Shown: one piece after another, positions 25,399 to 35,293 of the stretch
How the letters are laid out: each line of letters begins with the position of its first letter
Numbering within the stretch: the stretch's first letter is position 1
Source of the DNA: an uncultured Clostridia bacterium
GTDB lineage: Bacteria; Bacillota; Clostridia; TANB77; CAG-508
NCBI GenBank assembly: GCA_934154515.1
Contig: CAKPGD010000004.1
Coordinates: 1 to 40,867 of the forward strand
Length of the DNA: 40,867 bases
Direction of reading: 5' to 3'
The notes under the pieces: model-generated
The model's database searches: none
Told to the model about the DNA's origin: nothing
Seen by the model: only the letters and a program-made list of their open reading frames with translations
Program-made: the position numbers and the translations under genes

Positions 25399-25500
25399 TT
25401 CTCGCACCTCCATTCCTATTTTTTTCTCATTATAACATACTTTCATTTATTTTCAAGATTTTTTATATCAAATTTATTATAAAACATATACATATAAAAT

Positions 25501-25542
25501 GAACCCAAATTATTAAACTTTTTTGTCTAATAACTTAGGTTC
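25501..25542 (-). terminator. Weak imperfect hairpin after the permease gene
   Basis: GAACC-AA-TTATTA pairs imperfectly with TAATAA-TT-GGTTC. No long T run follows on the minus strand, so it is a weak terminator or a processing hairpin between the ABC genes and lemA. Confidence 0.45.
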
Positions 25543-25570
25543 AATTCATTTTGTAAATCTTCTTTTATTT

Positions 25571-26377
25571 CTATCTTTTTATAACTAACTTTTCTAGTAT
25601 TACAACAGCCTCATACATTAATCCTGCAACTAATGCTAAAATTATAACTCCTGTCATAACTAAATCTAGTTGGAATACTTGACCTCCGTAGACTATTAAA
25701 TACCCTAATCCTGCTTTAGATACTAGAAACTCTCCAGTTATAACACCAACAAGCGATAAGCCTATATTTACTTTTAATGAATTAAAAAATGTGGACTTAT
25801 TAGCTGGAATAATAATTCTAGTAAGTATTTGAAATCTATTTGCTCTAAAAGTTTGCGCCATTTTTATTAACTCTTTATCTGTATTTAAAAATCCATTTAA
25901 TATCTCCAAAATTGTTACTATTAATGATATTGCAAGAGCCATTACAATTATTGCTGGCATTCCTGCACCTACCCATATAATAATTACTGGTCCTAATGCA
26001 ACTTTTGGTAAACTATTTAATACTACTAAAAATGGTTCTGAAACTTTAGATAAGAATTTTGACCACCACAGCATTATTGCAATTATAGCCCCCATAAACG
26101 TTCCTAAAGTAAAGCCTATTAATGTTTCTATACAGGTTACTTTAATGTGTTCTAACAAGTTATTTTGTGATAAATTTAAAAAAGTTTTTAATATTCTAGA
26201 TGGCTGACTCATAATAAAACTGTCTATTATTCCTTTATTTGCAAGTATTTCCCAAAGTGCTACAAATCCAACTACTATACTTATTTGAACTACTAACACC
26301 ATTATTTTATTTTTTCTTTTTTTAAACAGATATTTTTTTCTATCTTCCGATATGTTTTTTTCTTTATTCATGTACAT
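25571..26377 (-). CDS. ABC transporter permease, SsuC/TauC type
   Basis: This 268-residue protein has six membrane segments and the inner-membrane permease signature near NSLPKVALGPVIIIWVGAG. That loop contains the EAA-type contact for the ATPase. It follows the ATPase gene with a 14-base overlap: ATG 26375-26377 is used, with AAAGGA upstream, and an in-frame TTG sits just before it. It should form the channel for the substrate delivered by the SsuA-like protein encoded at 21620. Confidence 0.9.
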   Translation of the reverse strand: MYMNKEKNISEDRKKYLFKKRKNKIMVLVVQISIVVGFVALWEILANKGIIDSFIMSQPSRILKTFLNLSQNNLLEHIKVTCIETLIGFTLGTFMGAIIAIMLWWSKFLSKVSEPFLVVLNSLPKVALGPVIIIWVGAGMPAIIVMALAISLIVTILEILNGFLNTDKELIKMAQTFRANRFQILTRIIIPANKSTFFNSLKVNIGLSLVGVITGEFLVSKAGLGYLIVYGGQVFQLDLVMTGVIILALVAGLMYEAVVILEKLVIKR

Positions 26378-27107
26378 CAAGTCCTTTCCATATAGTATCG
26401 AAGTATTTGCTAAATTTAGGACTTTCTCTACAATTTAGTGGTGTTCTGTTAGGTATTTCAAAATCTATATTGTGGATTTCTTTTACAACGGCTGGTCTGT
26501 TACTTAGAACAATTACTCTATCTGACATACTTATTGCTTCTGATATATCATGTGTTACTATTAATGCTGTTATATGTTCATTTTTCAATATATCATAAAT
26601 GTCCTTTGTTACCATTATTCTTGTTTGATAATCTAAGGCTGAAAAAGCTTCATCTAAAAGCAATATTTTGGGTTTAATAGCAAGTGTTCTTATTAATGCT
26701 GCTCTTTGCCTCATACCTCCTGATAATTGATTTGGATATTTATCTTTAAATTCATACAAATGATATTTTTTTAATAAGTTATTCACATATTCTACATTTT
26801 CTGGGGATTTATCTTTTCTTAATTCTAATCCAAATAGAACATTTTTATAAATAGTAAGCCATTCAAGTAAACTATCTTTTTGTAACATGTATCCAATTTC
26901 TCCATCTATTTCAATTTCACCAGAATTTTTTTCTTCTAAACCTGCAATTATTGATAAGATAGTGGATTTTCCACAACCACTAGGTCCAATTAAACTTACG
27001 AACTCTCCTTCTTTAATTGAAAAAGAAATATCTTTTAAAGCTTCTACTTCTCCATTTTCTGCCTGATACTTTTTGCTTATGTTTTTTACTTTTAAAACTT
27101 CTTTCAT
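26364..27107 (-). CDS. ABC transporter ATPase, SsuB/TauB type
   Basis: This 247-residue protein has Walker A GPSGCGKS (41-48), the Q-loop Gln in GYMLQKDSLLEW (about 72-83), signature LSGGMRQR (128-135), Walker B ILLLDEAF (148-155) and the switch histidine in IVTHDISEA. GYMLQ and the LLEW segment after it are typical of the nitrate/sulfonate/taurine group. It is first gene of the importer unit and overlaps the permease. AGGTG lies four bases before the ATG. Confidence 0.93.
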   Translation of the reverse strand: MKEVLKVKNISKKYQAENGEVEALKDISFSIKEGEFVSLIGPSGCGKSTILSIIAGLEEKNSGEIEIDGEIGYMLQKDSLLEWLTIYKNVLFGLELRKDKSPENVEYVNNLLKKYHLYEFKDKYPNQLSGGMRQRAALIRTLAIKPKILLLDEAFSALDYQTRIMVTKDIYDILKNEHITALIVTHDISEAISMSDRVIVLSNRPAVVKEIHNIDFEIPNRTPLNCRESPKFSKYFDTIWKGLDVHE

Positions 27108-27239
27108 AGTGCACCTACTTTTCTATGTTGTGCATTAAGGACATCTTTTTATAAAACATACCCCTTTTGCAACATTGTTATGTTATATATTATATTTTAT
27201 GGTAACTATTTGTTTTTTGTGCATGAATTTTGCATTAAT

Positions 27240-27288
27240 AAAAGAGCCCAATTATTAATTTTATAATAACTGTGACTCTTTTTTTATG
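27240..27288. terminator. Imperfect terminator hairpin after the LPXTG gene
   Basis: AAAGAG-TTATTA and TAATAA-CTCTTT form an interrupted stem with T runs on both sides. It should end the minus-strand surface-protein transcript. The rest of 27108-27333 is the leader of the ABC operon, with several TATAAT-like words but no clear -35. Confidence 0.5.
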
Positions 27289-27333
27289 AATTAATATCAA
27301 TAAATCAAATATTAACTTTTTAATATTTTTATT

Positions 27334-28930
27334 TTATATACCTTTTAACTTTCTGTATTTATTATAAACAAATACTGAACCTGCTATTACTAAAGTTATT
27401 GTAACTGTTAAACCTATTCCTACACCTGTTTGAGGTAAATTACCTTTTGCAGTAGTGTTGTCTTCTCCTTTGTTTGCTTCTGGTGCTGAAGACATTTCAT
27501 TATTCCATTTAAAATTAGAATCAGTATATGCATACATTGAAAAACCATCATTAGTATCTGTAGAATATAAAATAGCTTGTGCTAATGTTACACCTTCAAT
27601 TGGATAATATTTTCCATTTTCATCATCAAATTTTACATATACATAATAATATGAATCATCTTTAAGCAATTTTCTTCCATCTAAGAGTTTTGTATTGCTT
27701 TCATACCATCCTCTTCGTGTTGTTGTTAAAGTTTGAGAATATACTGAATCATTATTTTTTGCATATGTTAATAGTTCTTTTATTCCTGTATAATCATTAT
27801 TTTTAATTTTTGATAATATAGAATTATCTGTAACTTTTCCAATTTTTATATTGAATTTTCTATTTTCTGTATTTGATGGAAAATTAAAATTTATGCTTGT
27901 ATTTTCACTATCTTGTGTTGTAATAACACTAAAATAGCGTATTACCGATTTTAATTCTGCTCGTGTTATCTTTTTTCCTTCTACAACAAATTTTGTAGAA
28001 TAACTTATATAATTTCCACTTTCATCATAATAATTTTTCTCTAAACCTGTTTGTTGTATTATCCATACATATATATCTTGATTTAATTCTGTATATTTTG
28101 AAATATCATTAACATACATGTAATTTTCATCTTCATTTACTAGAAAATTTCCCATAGAGTTTTTCATTGCATCTAAGTCTATTTCTCCATTACTTTTCTT
28201 TATAACATTTGGTTTTGTATTACTTGAAGTTATTATATAATGGTAGGAAGCATCTGATTTTTGTCCGAATTTTACGTTTGTGATCTTAAGTGTTTCATTA
28301 TATGTAGTATCTATACTATTTTCATATTTAGCATTTGAAAAATCTGCAAATACTGGAGCTGCATAAACATTAACCTTACATGTAGCAGTTACTCCTGCTG
28401 CTGAAGCAGTTATTGTTGCTGTTCCTGGTTTTACTGCTGTTATTGTTCCATTATTAACTGTAACTATACTAGTATCGCTACTTTTCCATGTTACATTTGC
28501 ATTAGAAACTTCTGCATCTTTTCCATCTTTTACTTTTGCAAATAATTTTTCAGAATTATGCTCACTTAAAACTAAATTTACTTCACTTATAGAACTATAT
28601 CCATTTCCTCCTATTTTTATATTTTCATATACTACATTTACAGTGCAACTTGATGTTTCACTTCCACTTGTAGCTGTTATTGTTGCTGTTCCAACTTTTA
28701 AAGCTTTTACTGTTCCGCTTTTCTACTGTTGCAACACTTGTATCACTACTTTTCCATGTAATATTTCCGTTTCCTCCATTATAGTTTAAAAAAGTTGAAC
28801 CATTTAACTTTACATCGACACTTTGTTTTTCTAGAGAAAATTTTTCATCTGCTGCATTTACCATATTTGGAATTAATACTAAACTAAGTATTATTATTAA
28901 TAATGCGCTTAAAATTCTTGTTCTTTTCAT
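27334..28930 (-). pseudogene. LPXTG-anchored Ig-like (BIG2) surface protein, broken by one frameshift
   Basis: Two open frames belong to one gene of about 530 residues. The first 60 residues give a signal peptide (MKRTRILSALLIIILSLVLI to about residue 26) and the start of a BIG2 domain (WKSSDTSVATVE). The frame then shifts at the T4 run 28719-28722. In the next frame the domain resumes (SGTVKALKVGTATITA), a second BIG2 follows (WKSSDTSIVTVNNGTITAVK), then an unrecognised domain. The end is the sorting signal LPQTG, a membrane helix and a basic tail. Removing one base from the A4 codon run restores the frame exactly where the second domain aligns. It should be a wall-anchored adhesin if intact. 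A sequencing error or slippage-based switching are alternatives to true decay. Confidence 0.85.
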
Positions 28931-28983
28931 AATTTTTTCCTTTCGTTTTATATCTTTACTTTAATATTCTTTTATTTTAATAT

Positions 28984-30414
28984 TTACTTAAAATTAGTAA
29001 ACGTTTTTAAAACTGTTTCTCCAACACTTTGTCCACTAACTTTTGTATTGTTGGCCCCTTCTATTTTTGAATTAGAAAGTCCGGTTTCACGTTTAATGAA
29101 GCTATCTACCTTACTTAAATTAAACATTTTCTTTTTTGTTTCTGTTTCATGGTGATGTCTTGCATTTGAATTTCTATATCTAAAATACATTATAAAGAAA
29201 TATATAAATCCAGATAATAAAAATAAATATTCATATTTAAAATCTACTAATAATGTAATTAGCCAACCTAATAGCTCAACAATACATGAAATTCCAATTA
29301 GTTTAGGCATATGTATTGGGACGCTTCCCATTGTTTCTTTTGTTCTTGCATTTACTGCAACATAGTGTAATATACTGTTACTACCTTTTTTTTGTTGGTA
29401 ACTATATAACCAGACTGGCAAATATGCTGTTTTCCATTGTTTTCCTTTTACATCTAATCTTTCTGTTTGCCAATTAACTCCTCTGTCATATTCTTCTAAA
29501 GTTTCATTTGCTGCAAATCTTGCTATATCTTTACTTTGTTCATCTACTATTGGTCTTAATATATCAATATTAGTATCACGTTTTTCAGATGTATAGCCTT
29601 TTAAATAATTTGCATTATATTTAACACTATTTTCTATATCAAATGGCATAATTGCATTTATAACATTATTTGTTTTATTAGACTGTTTTTTTAATTTATC
29701 TGAACTTGATTCAATAGTTAATCCTTCTATTGTTAATTCAAAATCACGTTCAACTTCATATAAATCTGCATCATAATAAGTCTTTTGGTTTTCATTATTA
29801 CCGCTAGTATAACTTCTAACTTCTTGTTCTCCTCGGCCAGCAAAATGTGCATGAGAATTTATATCAACTACCATATAAGGGAAATAAACGCCCATTATAT
29901 TATCTGTTGTAAATTCTCTTCTAAAATTTGGATGAGCAAAGAATTTTCTTTTTCCCACAAATTTTTCTATTTGTTCTCTTGCTTCTGCTTTTGTTACATT
30001 AAATGGTAATACTACATCTGGAACTGCACCATTTGGAATTTGTTGATTAACAGATAAAGTATTTCTACACCAATGGCATCTTGCTTGTGTAGTTTCTGAA
30101 GTGTCAATAACAACTTCTGCTCCACAACTGCTACATTTAAAAGTCATTACGTTTTGAGCATCTTCAGCAATATCTTGTGTTCCAGAACCCATTATTTCAC
30201 CTTGAAGATTACTTATGTCTGTTTCCATTCCTTGTATTTTTTCTGGTTCAAATTCATGTCTACAAAAATTACATCTTAATTTACCTGTTTTTGCATTTAC
30301 AGATATATCTGTTGCTCCACATTGAGGACATTTATTTTGTCCATCTTTTGAACCTTCATCAGTCTTTACAATTCTTGGCTCATCATTATTGTTTAATAAT
30401 TGATTAGTTGCCAC
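28984..30414 (-). CDS. Double zinc-ribbon membrane protein, YdjG-like
   Basis: This 476-residue protein has two zinc ribbons near the start: Cys29/32/48/51 and Cys94/97/113/116. A mixed domain follows, then two membrane helices (about 378-398 and 402-420), a His-rich patch (ARHHHE) and a polar tail. TFIIB-type ribbons encoded beside an SPFH protein are the pattern of YdjG with YdjI of Bacillus, which work with PspA at the membrane under envelope stress. The start codon is GTG (30412-30414) behind GGGGGTG. It begins three bases after the YdjI-like gene. A YdjH counterpart is absent here. Function is by family analogy. Confidence 0.75.
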   Translation of the reverse strand: MATNQLLNNNDEPRIVKTDEGSKDGQNKCPQCGATDISVNAKTGKLRCNFCRHEFEPEKIQGMETDISNLQGEIMGSGTQDIAEDAQNVMTFKCSSCGAEVVIDTSETTQARCHWCRNTLSVNQQIPNGAVPDVVLPFNVTKAEAREQIEKFVGKRKFFAHPNFRREFTTDNIMGVYFPYMVVDINSHAHFAGRGEQEVRSYTSGNNENQKTYYDADLYEVERDFELTIEGLTIESSSDKLKKQSNKTNNVINAIMPFDIENSVKYNANYLKGYTSEKRDTNIDILRPIVDEQSKDIARFAANETLEEYDRGVNWQTERLDVKGKQWKTAYLPVWLYSYQQKKGSNSILHYVAVNARTKETMGSVPIHMPKLIGISCIVELLGWLITLLVDFKYEYLFLLSGFIYFFIMYFRYRNSNARHHHETETKKKMFNLSKVDSFIKRETGLSNSKIEGANNTKVSGQSVGETVLKTFTNFK

Positions 30415-30417
30415 TAT

Positions 30418-31572
30418 TTACACCCCCAAAAGTCTTTTCTTTTGTTCATCATAATCTTCTTGTGTAATAAGTCCTGCATCTAACATTTCTTTATATTTTT
30501 TTAATTTTTCTACTGGATCTTCTTGTTTTTGTTCTGGTTGGTTAACAGGTTGTTGTAATCCTCCCATTGCTCCTCCAACTGCATTCATTCCCATTCCCAT
30601 GAATGCCATACTACCAGTTCCACCATTTTCTCCTGCTGCTTGGAAACCACGAGCTACTGATTGTTGCATAAATGAATTTCCACGAGCTCCAGAAAGTGCA
30701 TCTGCTTTTTTTACATCGCTTAATAATGCTCTTGTGTCTTCATCATATTCGATAGCTTGAATTGCAACTTTTACAATTTCAATACCTCTATCTGTTTTCC
30801 AAGAATATCCTTCTTCTACTGCTTGTGATAAAGATTTAGCAAATCCAACTTGATCTCCTTGTATTCTTGTTATTCTGTTTCCTTTGTCTGGATCATTTGT
30901 ATAATTTGAAAATGCAGCTGATAAACTACTTACAACTTCATTAAATAATTGTGCTCCTGCATCATTATCCATATCTGCAAAGTCAAATACTACTCCATCT
31001 GATAAATATGTAGCTGGTACAAAGTTTTTAATAAATAAAATAGGGTCTACTATTTTTAATGTATATGTTCCTCTTGTTACAGCTCCTACTTGTGCATTTA
31101 AATATGCGTCATCCCAATATATTTCTGCTTGTGTTCCAAATTTGTTATTTGGTATTTCTTTTAAATTTACATAGAAAGCTGTTTGTTGTGAACCTGGTTG
31201 TCCACCAAATTTAAATCTTTCCCAACTTTGTGTAATTAAAGATGATACTATTCCATCTCCTGCAAATATTGATTTTGCATTTGGATCATCTGATGAAAAT
31301 ACAAAACCTCCTGCTTCTGTAATACATCCTGTTATTGCTCCTTCTTGCATTGTAATAAGTGCCATTCCTTCTGGTACAACTATTTTACTTCCATTTGAAA
31401 TAATGTTGTTTGAACCTTTTGTGTTAACACCTCTGCCTGCATTTGTACCTTGTGGTACAGCTGGATAAATACATGCTGTTGCTGGTACTCCTTGCATTGG
31501 AACTATATAATCTTTCCATTGATCTGCAAATGTTCCCCCTATAGCTCCTGAAAATGCCTTAATAAATCCCAT
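30418..31572 (-). CDS. SPFH-domain protein, YdjI-like
   Basis: This 384-residue protein starts MGFIKAFSGAIGGTFADQWK. An SPFH domain spans about 40-240 (VPEGMALITMQEGAITGCIT; YLNAQVGAVTRGTYTLKI), followed by helices and a Gly/Met-rich linker (about 305-345). The C-terminal SHOCT-like hairpin is KLKKYKEMLDAGLITQEDYD. SPFH proteins of this kind tether partners to membrane microdomains. It is first gene of a two-gene unit with the zinc-ribbon protein. ATG 31570-31572 has GAGGAGG upstream; a longer in-frame start has no site. Confidence 0.85.
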   Translation of the reverse strand: MGFIKAFSGAIGGTFADQWKDYIVPMQGVPATACIYPAVPQGTNAGRGVNTKGSNNIISNGSKIVVPEGMALITMQEGAITGCITEAGGFVFSSDDPNAKSIFAGDGIVSSLITQSWERFKFGGQPGSQQTAFYVNLKEIPNNKFGTQAEIYWDDAYLNAQVGAVTRGTYTLKIVDPILFIKNFVPATYLSDGVVFDFADMDNDAGAQLFNEVVSSLSAAFSNYTNDPDKGNRITRIQGDQVGFAKSLSQAVEEGYSWKTDRGIEIVKVAIQAIEYDEDTRALLSDVKKADALSGARGNSFMQQSVARGFQAAGENGGTGSMAFMGMGMNAVGGAMGGLQQPVNQPEQKQEDPVEKLKKYKEMLDAGLITQEDYDEQKKRLLGV

Positions 31573-31633
31573 AATAAATTTCCTCCTCTTTTGACAAATA
31601 TTTTTTTCTAATAATTTTGTCATTTGCATAAGT

Positions 31634-31662
31634 AGTATATCAATCTTGTCGAAAATTGTAAA
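31634..31662 (-). promoter_or_regulatory. Promoter of the YdjI/YdjG-like unit
   Basis: TTTACA (31657-31662), 17 bases, TATACT (31634-31639) on the minus strand, with TG one base before the -10. It ends 62 bases before the YdjI-like start. Confidence 0.65.
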
Positions 31663-31708
31663 TAACTTTTTGACATAATATCTATTTTTTATGTCTTATT
31701 TTTGATAT

Positions 31709-31741
31709 GTAAAAAAGAAACATAAAATATGTTTCTTTTTA
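31709..31741. terminator. Terminator after the GH25-LysM gene
   Basis: AAAAAGAAACATA pairs with TATGTTTCTTTTT around three bases, with T runs on both sides. It ends the muramidase transcript and insulates the SPFH promoter. Confidence 0.85.
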
Positions 31742-31790
31742 AATTATTTGTTATTTTTCGATTTTATATCAACCATTCTTTACTTATATG

Positions 31791-33023
31791 TTATATTCTT
31801 ATTGTTCTTCCTGCATATATTAAATTTGGATTCTGAATTCTATTTAATCTTACTATTGTGGCAATTGGAACACCATATTTTCTTGAAATTGACCAAAGTG
31901 TATCTCCCCATTGTATCTTATAAAGAGTATGATTTAGATCATATCTATGAGTTGGTATTATTAGTTTTTGACCAACATAAATTAAATTGATATTTCTAAT
32001 ATTATTTTCAACTGCTATTGCCCTAGCTGTTGTTCCAAAATTCATGGCTATTTGGTTTAATGTATCTCCCCTTTGAACTATATATATTGTTTGACCAGAC
32101 GTAGAATTTCCATCTGTATCACTTGAAGTTTCTCCGCTTGGAACTATTAATGTTTCTCCTGCATAAATAAGATTTGGATTTTCTATATTATTTAATTCTA
32201 CAAGCCTTCTTACAGTAGTATTATATTCAAGTGCAAGTTGGCTCAAAGTATCTCCATATTTAATTATAATTGTTGTTGTTCCGCCTGCTACTGGTTTATT
32301 CATATCTTCTGGAAGTGGTATTTCTGAAGTAGAATTTAAAAATATTTCATTTGTAAATTTATCTCTATCTACATATCCATTTATACCATCAACTTCTCCT
32401 ACATCAGTATACTGCCAACCCACCCAATTGTTCCAGTTTCCATTTGGAGTAGGTTCTTCTACCTCATATTGTGCAACCCAAAGTGGGTAATTTGTAAGCT
32501 CTCCTGTAAAAACATTTGAGGCATTACTTGTATCACTATATATTACCATTTCTTTTCCACTTAAGCTTTCTACTGTTTTCACAAATGTTAGACCTATTTC
32601 ATTTATCTGTTCCACATTTAAACTTCCAAAACTTTCAAAATCCATAGCGAGCCTACAATCTGGTGTTTTTCCCGAAATTGTTGAAACAAAAAATCTAGCT
32701 TGTGCTACCGCTTCTTCATTACTCCTTGCAGTTAAATAATGATAAAATCCAACTTTCAATCCATTTGCTTTTGCATTTGTATAGTTTTGGTTAAAATACG
32801 GATCTACAAAGCTAATTCCTTCACTTGCTTTCATATAAACTATATCAATACCAGTGCTTGCAACCTGGCTGTAGTTTATATTTCCTTGCCATCCACTTAC
32901 ATCTATCCCATTATAAGTTGTATTATTAGATGGTCCAAATGCGTATACAGGACCAATTAATATATACATTGGCATTGTAGCTATTATAAAAAAACTAATA
33001 ATTACTTTTCTCACTTCTCCCAT
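31791..33023 (-). CDS. Secreted GH25 muramidase with three LysM domains
   Basis: This is about 410 residues: signal peptide (about 1-28), GH25 catalytic domain (about 38-230), and three LysM repeats (about 250-298, 314-358, 366-410). The repeats have the typical GDTL-x-x-IA and NPNLIYAG words. The GH25 domain has GIDVSGWQG at its start and AMDFES with the Asp128/Glu130 pair, so it should cut peptidoglycan. LysM domains bind the wall. The start is uncertain: AAAGGA directly abuts the ATG at 33035 and lies 12 bases before that at 33021-33023; the second is preferred. It is transcribed alone, divergent from the SpoVB-like gene. Confidence 0.92.
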   Translation of the reverse strand: MGEVRKVIISFFIIATMPMYILIGPVYAFGPSNNTTYNGIDVSGWQGNINYSQVASTGIDIVYMKASEGISFVDPYFNQNYTNAKANGLKVGFYHYLTARSNEEAVAQARFFVSTISGKTPDCRLAMDFESFGSLNVEQINEIGLTFVKTVESLSGKEMVIYSDTSNASNVFTGELTNYPLWVAQYEVEEPTPNGNWNNWVGWQYTDVGEVDGINGYVDRDKFTNEIFLNSTSEIPLPEDMNKPVAGGTTTIIIKYGDTLSQLALEYNTTVRRLVELNNIENPNLIYAGETLIVPSGETSSDTDGNSTSGQTIYIVQRGDTLNQIAMNFGTTARAIAVENNIRNINLIYVGQKLIIPTHRYDLNHTLYKIQWGDTLWSISRKYGVPIATIVRLNRIQNPNLIYAGRTIRI

Positions 33024-33187
33024 ATTAACTATCATTCCTTTCTAGTTTTCTTAAGTAAATTTATAGCTATGAAAATTGTAATTCTTTCATGCTAATATTT
33101 TTACTTTTTGTTTATATATTTTATAAATTAAAATTCAATTTTGTGATTTTTATTTAGACTATTTCATATACATTAGAAGGTGATTTT

Positions 33188-34687
33188 TTGAGAAAAGTAA
33201 AAGTTTTTTTATTTAATGGAATATTACTTACTGCTACTTCACTTCTTTTAAAAAGTATTGGAATGTTTTTTGGCGTATACATATCTAATAAAATTGGAAC
33301 TGAAGCCGTTGGTGTTTATGGTCTAGTTACGTCTGTGTACATGCTTTTTGTGACCTTTGCAAGTTCAGGAATTCATCTTGCTGCTTCTCGAATTGTTTCT
33401 GAGCAAATGGCATATGGTAGTGAAAGTGGGAAAAAAACTGCTATAAAAAAATGTATTATTTATAGTTTATTTGCTGGAATTACTTCTTGCATTTTACTAT
33501 TTATCCTATCTCCAGTCATTTCGACTTATTGGTTGCATGGAAAAATAACTAGCATTCCACTTAAAGTTATTGCCATAAGTCTTCCTTTTCTATCTATATC
33601 TTCGTGCATAAATGGATATTTTTCTGCCTTAAGAAATGTAAAAAAAACAGTATGTACTCAAATTGTTGAGGAATTTTTAAAAATCTATTTTATAACATTT
33701 TTTATGAGTAAATTTATGGCAAATAATATAGAAAGTGCATGCATTTGCCTTGTACTTGGTAGCACAATTTCTGAAGCTTTATCTACTATATTACTAATTA
33801 TTTTATATAAAATACATATTAGAAAAAATACTGCACCTGTTGATAAAAAACATAAATTCACAAAACAAATACTAACAATTACTCTTCCTATCGCTTTTAC
33901 TTCTTACATTCGTTCTGGTCTTTCAACCTTAAAACACCTCTTAATTCCAGTACGTCTTGAAAAGTCTGGAATGTCTTGCGAAAACGCACTTGTAAACTAT
34001 GGAATAGTAAATGGAATGGCTCTTCCTGTTATAATGTTTCCATGTAGTTTCATTTCATCTTTTAGTATGCTTCTAATTCCAGAATTTTCTTATCTTAATG
34101 CTAAAAGAAGTTATGATAAAATGAATTTTGCAATTAACAAGATTTTAAAATTTTGCTTCATCTTTTCTTTTTTAGTTATGGGAATCTTTTGGTGTTTCGC
34201 AGAAGAACTGTCTAGTGCAATCTACAATGAAGAAAGTGTTGCAATTTTTATAAAAGTGTTATCTCCTCTAATTGTTCTAATGTATGTAGATAACATTGTA
34301 GATGGAATATTAAAAGGGCTAGATAAACAGGTTGCTGTAATGGGAATAAATATCTTAGATTTAATTACTTCGATTTCATTTATATACTTTTTATTGCCAA
34401 TTCAAGGAGTAAAAGGCTACATTGTTGTACTTTTTATTAGTGAAATTTTGAATGGTCTTATAAGCCTTCTTTTATTAATAAAAGAAACACACTTGAAATT
34501 TGATTTTTTAAATTATATTATAAAACCTTTTTTTAGTTTATTAATTTTAAACTTTGTTTTTAAAAATTACACTTATAATTCTATATTTGAACTAATAGTA
34601 CAAATACTTATATTTTGCGTCCTATATTTATTACTTATTATTCTATTAAAAGGCTTAATAAAAGAAGACATTAAAATTATTAAATAG
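33188..34687 (+). CDS. SpoVB-like MOP-superfamily flippase
   Basis: This 499-residue polytopic protein of about 14 membrane helices begins KVFLFNGILLTATSLLLKSI, typical of SpoVB/YtgP-type members of the MOP (MATE/polysaccharide) export group. YFSALRNVKKTV and the GILKGLDKQ segment are also usual. These proteins flip lipid-linked wall or exopolysaccharide precursors; SpoVB is needed for spore cortex. The start is TTG 33188-33190 behind AGAAGGTGA. A strong terminator follows. It could be SpoVB itself or a vegetative paralogue. Confidence 0.85.
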   Translation: MRKVKVFLFNGILLTATSLLLKSIGMFFGVYISNKIGTEAVGVYGLVTSVYMLFVTFASSGIHLAASRIVSEQMAYGSESGKKTAIKKCIIYSLFAGITSCILLFILSPVISTYWLHGKITSIPLKVIAISLPFLSISSCINGYFSALRNVKKTVCTQIVEEFLKIYFITFFMSKFMANNIESACICLVLGSTISEALSTILLIILYKIHIRKNTAPVDKKHKFTKQILTITLPIAFTSYIRSGLSTLKHLLIPVRLEKSGMSCENALVNYGIVNGMALPVIMFPCSFISSFSMLLIPEFSYLNAKRSYDKMNFAINKILKFCFIFSFLVMGIFWCFAEELSSAIYNEESVAIFIKVLSPLIVLMYVDNIVDGILKGLDKQVAVMGINILDLITSISFIYFLLPIQGVKGYIVVLFISEILNGLISLLLLIKETHLKFDFLNYIIKPFFSLLILNFVFKNYTYNSIFELIVQILIFCVLYLLLIILLKGLIKEDIKIIK

Positions 34688-34707
34688 ATTTAGATAATCC
34701 CACAAAA

Positions 34708-34749
34708 ATTACACCCGTTCTATACTTAATTGTATAAAACGGGTGCTCT
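34708..34749. terminator. Bidirectional terminator between converging genes
   Basis: CACCCGTTTTATACAAT-type arms pair with ATTGTATAAAACGGGTG almost perfectly, one arm differing by single bases. A GCTCTTT run follows on the plus strand. It closes the flippase gene and the converging 141-residue gene. Confidence 0.8.
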
Positions 34750-35175
34750 TTACCATTCAATTTTAATTCTTTTCATCAATTTATCAGATTTTTTCTTATA
34801 AGCCTCTAGAAATTGCTTACAATACTCTTTTTGTTTTGGAAAGTCGACTAAATCAACTTCATCAGTGCTTATCACGCCATAGAAATTTGCATGACATGAA
34901 AATGAACTATCATAAGCACCTATAAAAGCAACTACCTGCTCTTCTGAAGTAACAACTACTTTGTAGTTGTTTTTGTATAACACATCTATTGTTCTAGATA
35001 TGCTTATTTTCATTCTGTCTTTCTCTGTTATCCAAAAACTGATATCGTCGACTACCTTTTTTCCCTTTGCGATATCTTTTTCTAAGCGATTTACATTTTT
35101 CCGCGCTATAAAGTAGCCATGACATAAAACTTTTAAATAACTTACTAGGTCATAATAGTTTTCGCTCTTTGTCAT
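34750..35175 (-). CDS. Uncharacterised 141-residue protein
   Basis: Not recognised. It is soluble, without signal or membrane helix. A basic helical N-terminal third (GYFIARKNVNRLEKDIAKGK) is followed by a segment likely to form strands (KISISRTIDVLYKNNYKVVV, then QVVAFIGAYDSSF) and a highly basic helical end. Three cysteines are present. It has its own promoter with extended -10 and AGGAGG before the ATG, so it is a real gene. It stands alone between the flippase and the phosphoesterase gene. Confidence 0.7.
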   Translation of the reverse strand: MTKSENYYDLVSYLKVLCHGYFIARKNVNRLEKDIAKGKKVVDDISFWITEKDRMKISISRTIDVLYKNNYKVVVTSEEQVVAFIGAYDSSFSCHANFYGVISTDEVDLVDFPKQKEYCKQFLEAYKKKSDKLMKRIKIEW

Positions 35176-35224
35176 AATTTCCTCCTTTTATTGTGGGTGG
35201 TTTTATTAATATGATATGTAAACT

Positions 35225-35253
35225 ACTATAGCACATTATCTCTGACTTTTCAA
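35225..35253 (-). promoter_or_regulatory. Promoter of the 141-residue gene
   Basis: TTGAAA (35248-35253), 17 bases, TATAGT (35225-35230) on the minus strand, with TG one base before the -10. It ends 50 bases before the start codon. Confidence 0.7.
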
Positions 35254-35293
35254 GTGCTTATTTACTCTTTTTTCTGATAATTATGTAATTTTA

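Noticed and set aside
27108..27333. TPP or other riboswitch before the ABC importer
   Set aside because: None of the conserved riboswitch cores could be found; only AT-rich sequence and a terminator hairpin.
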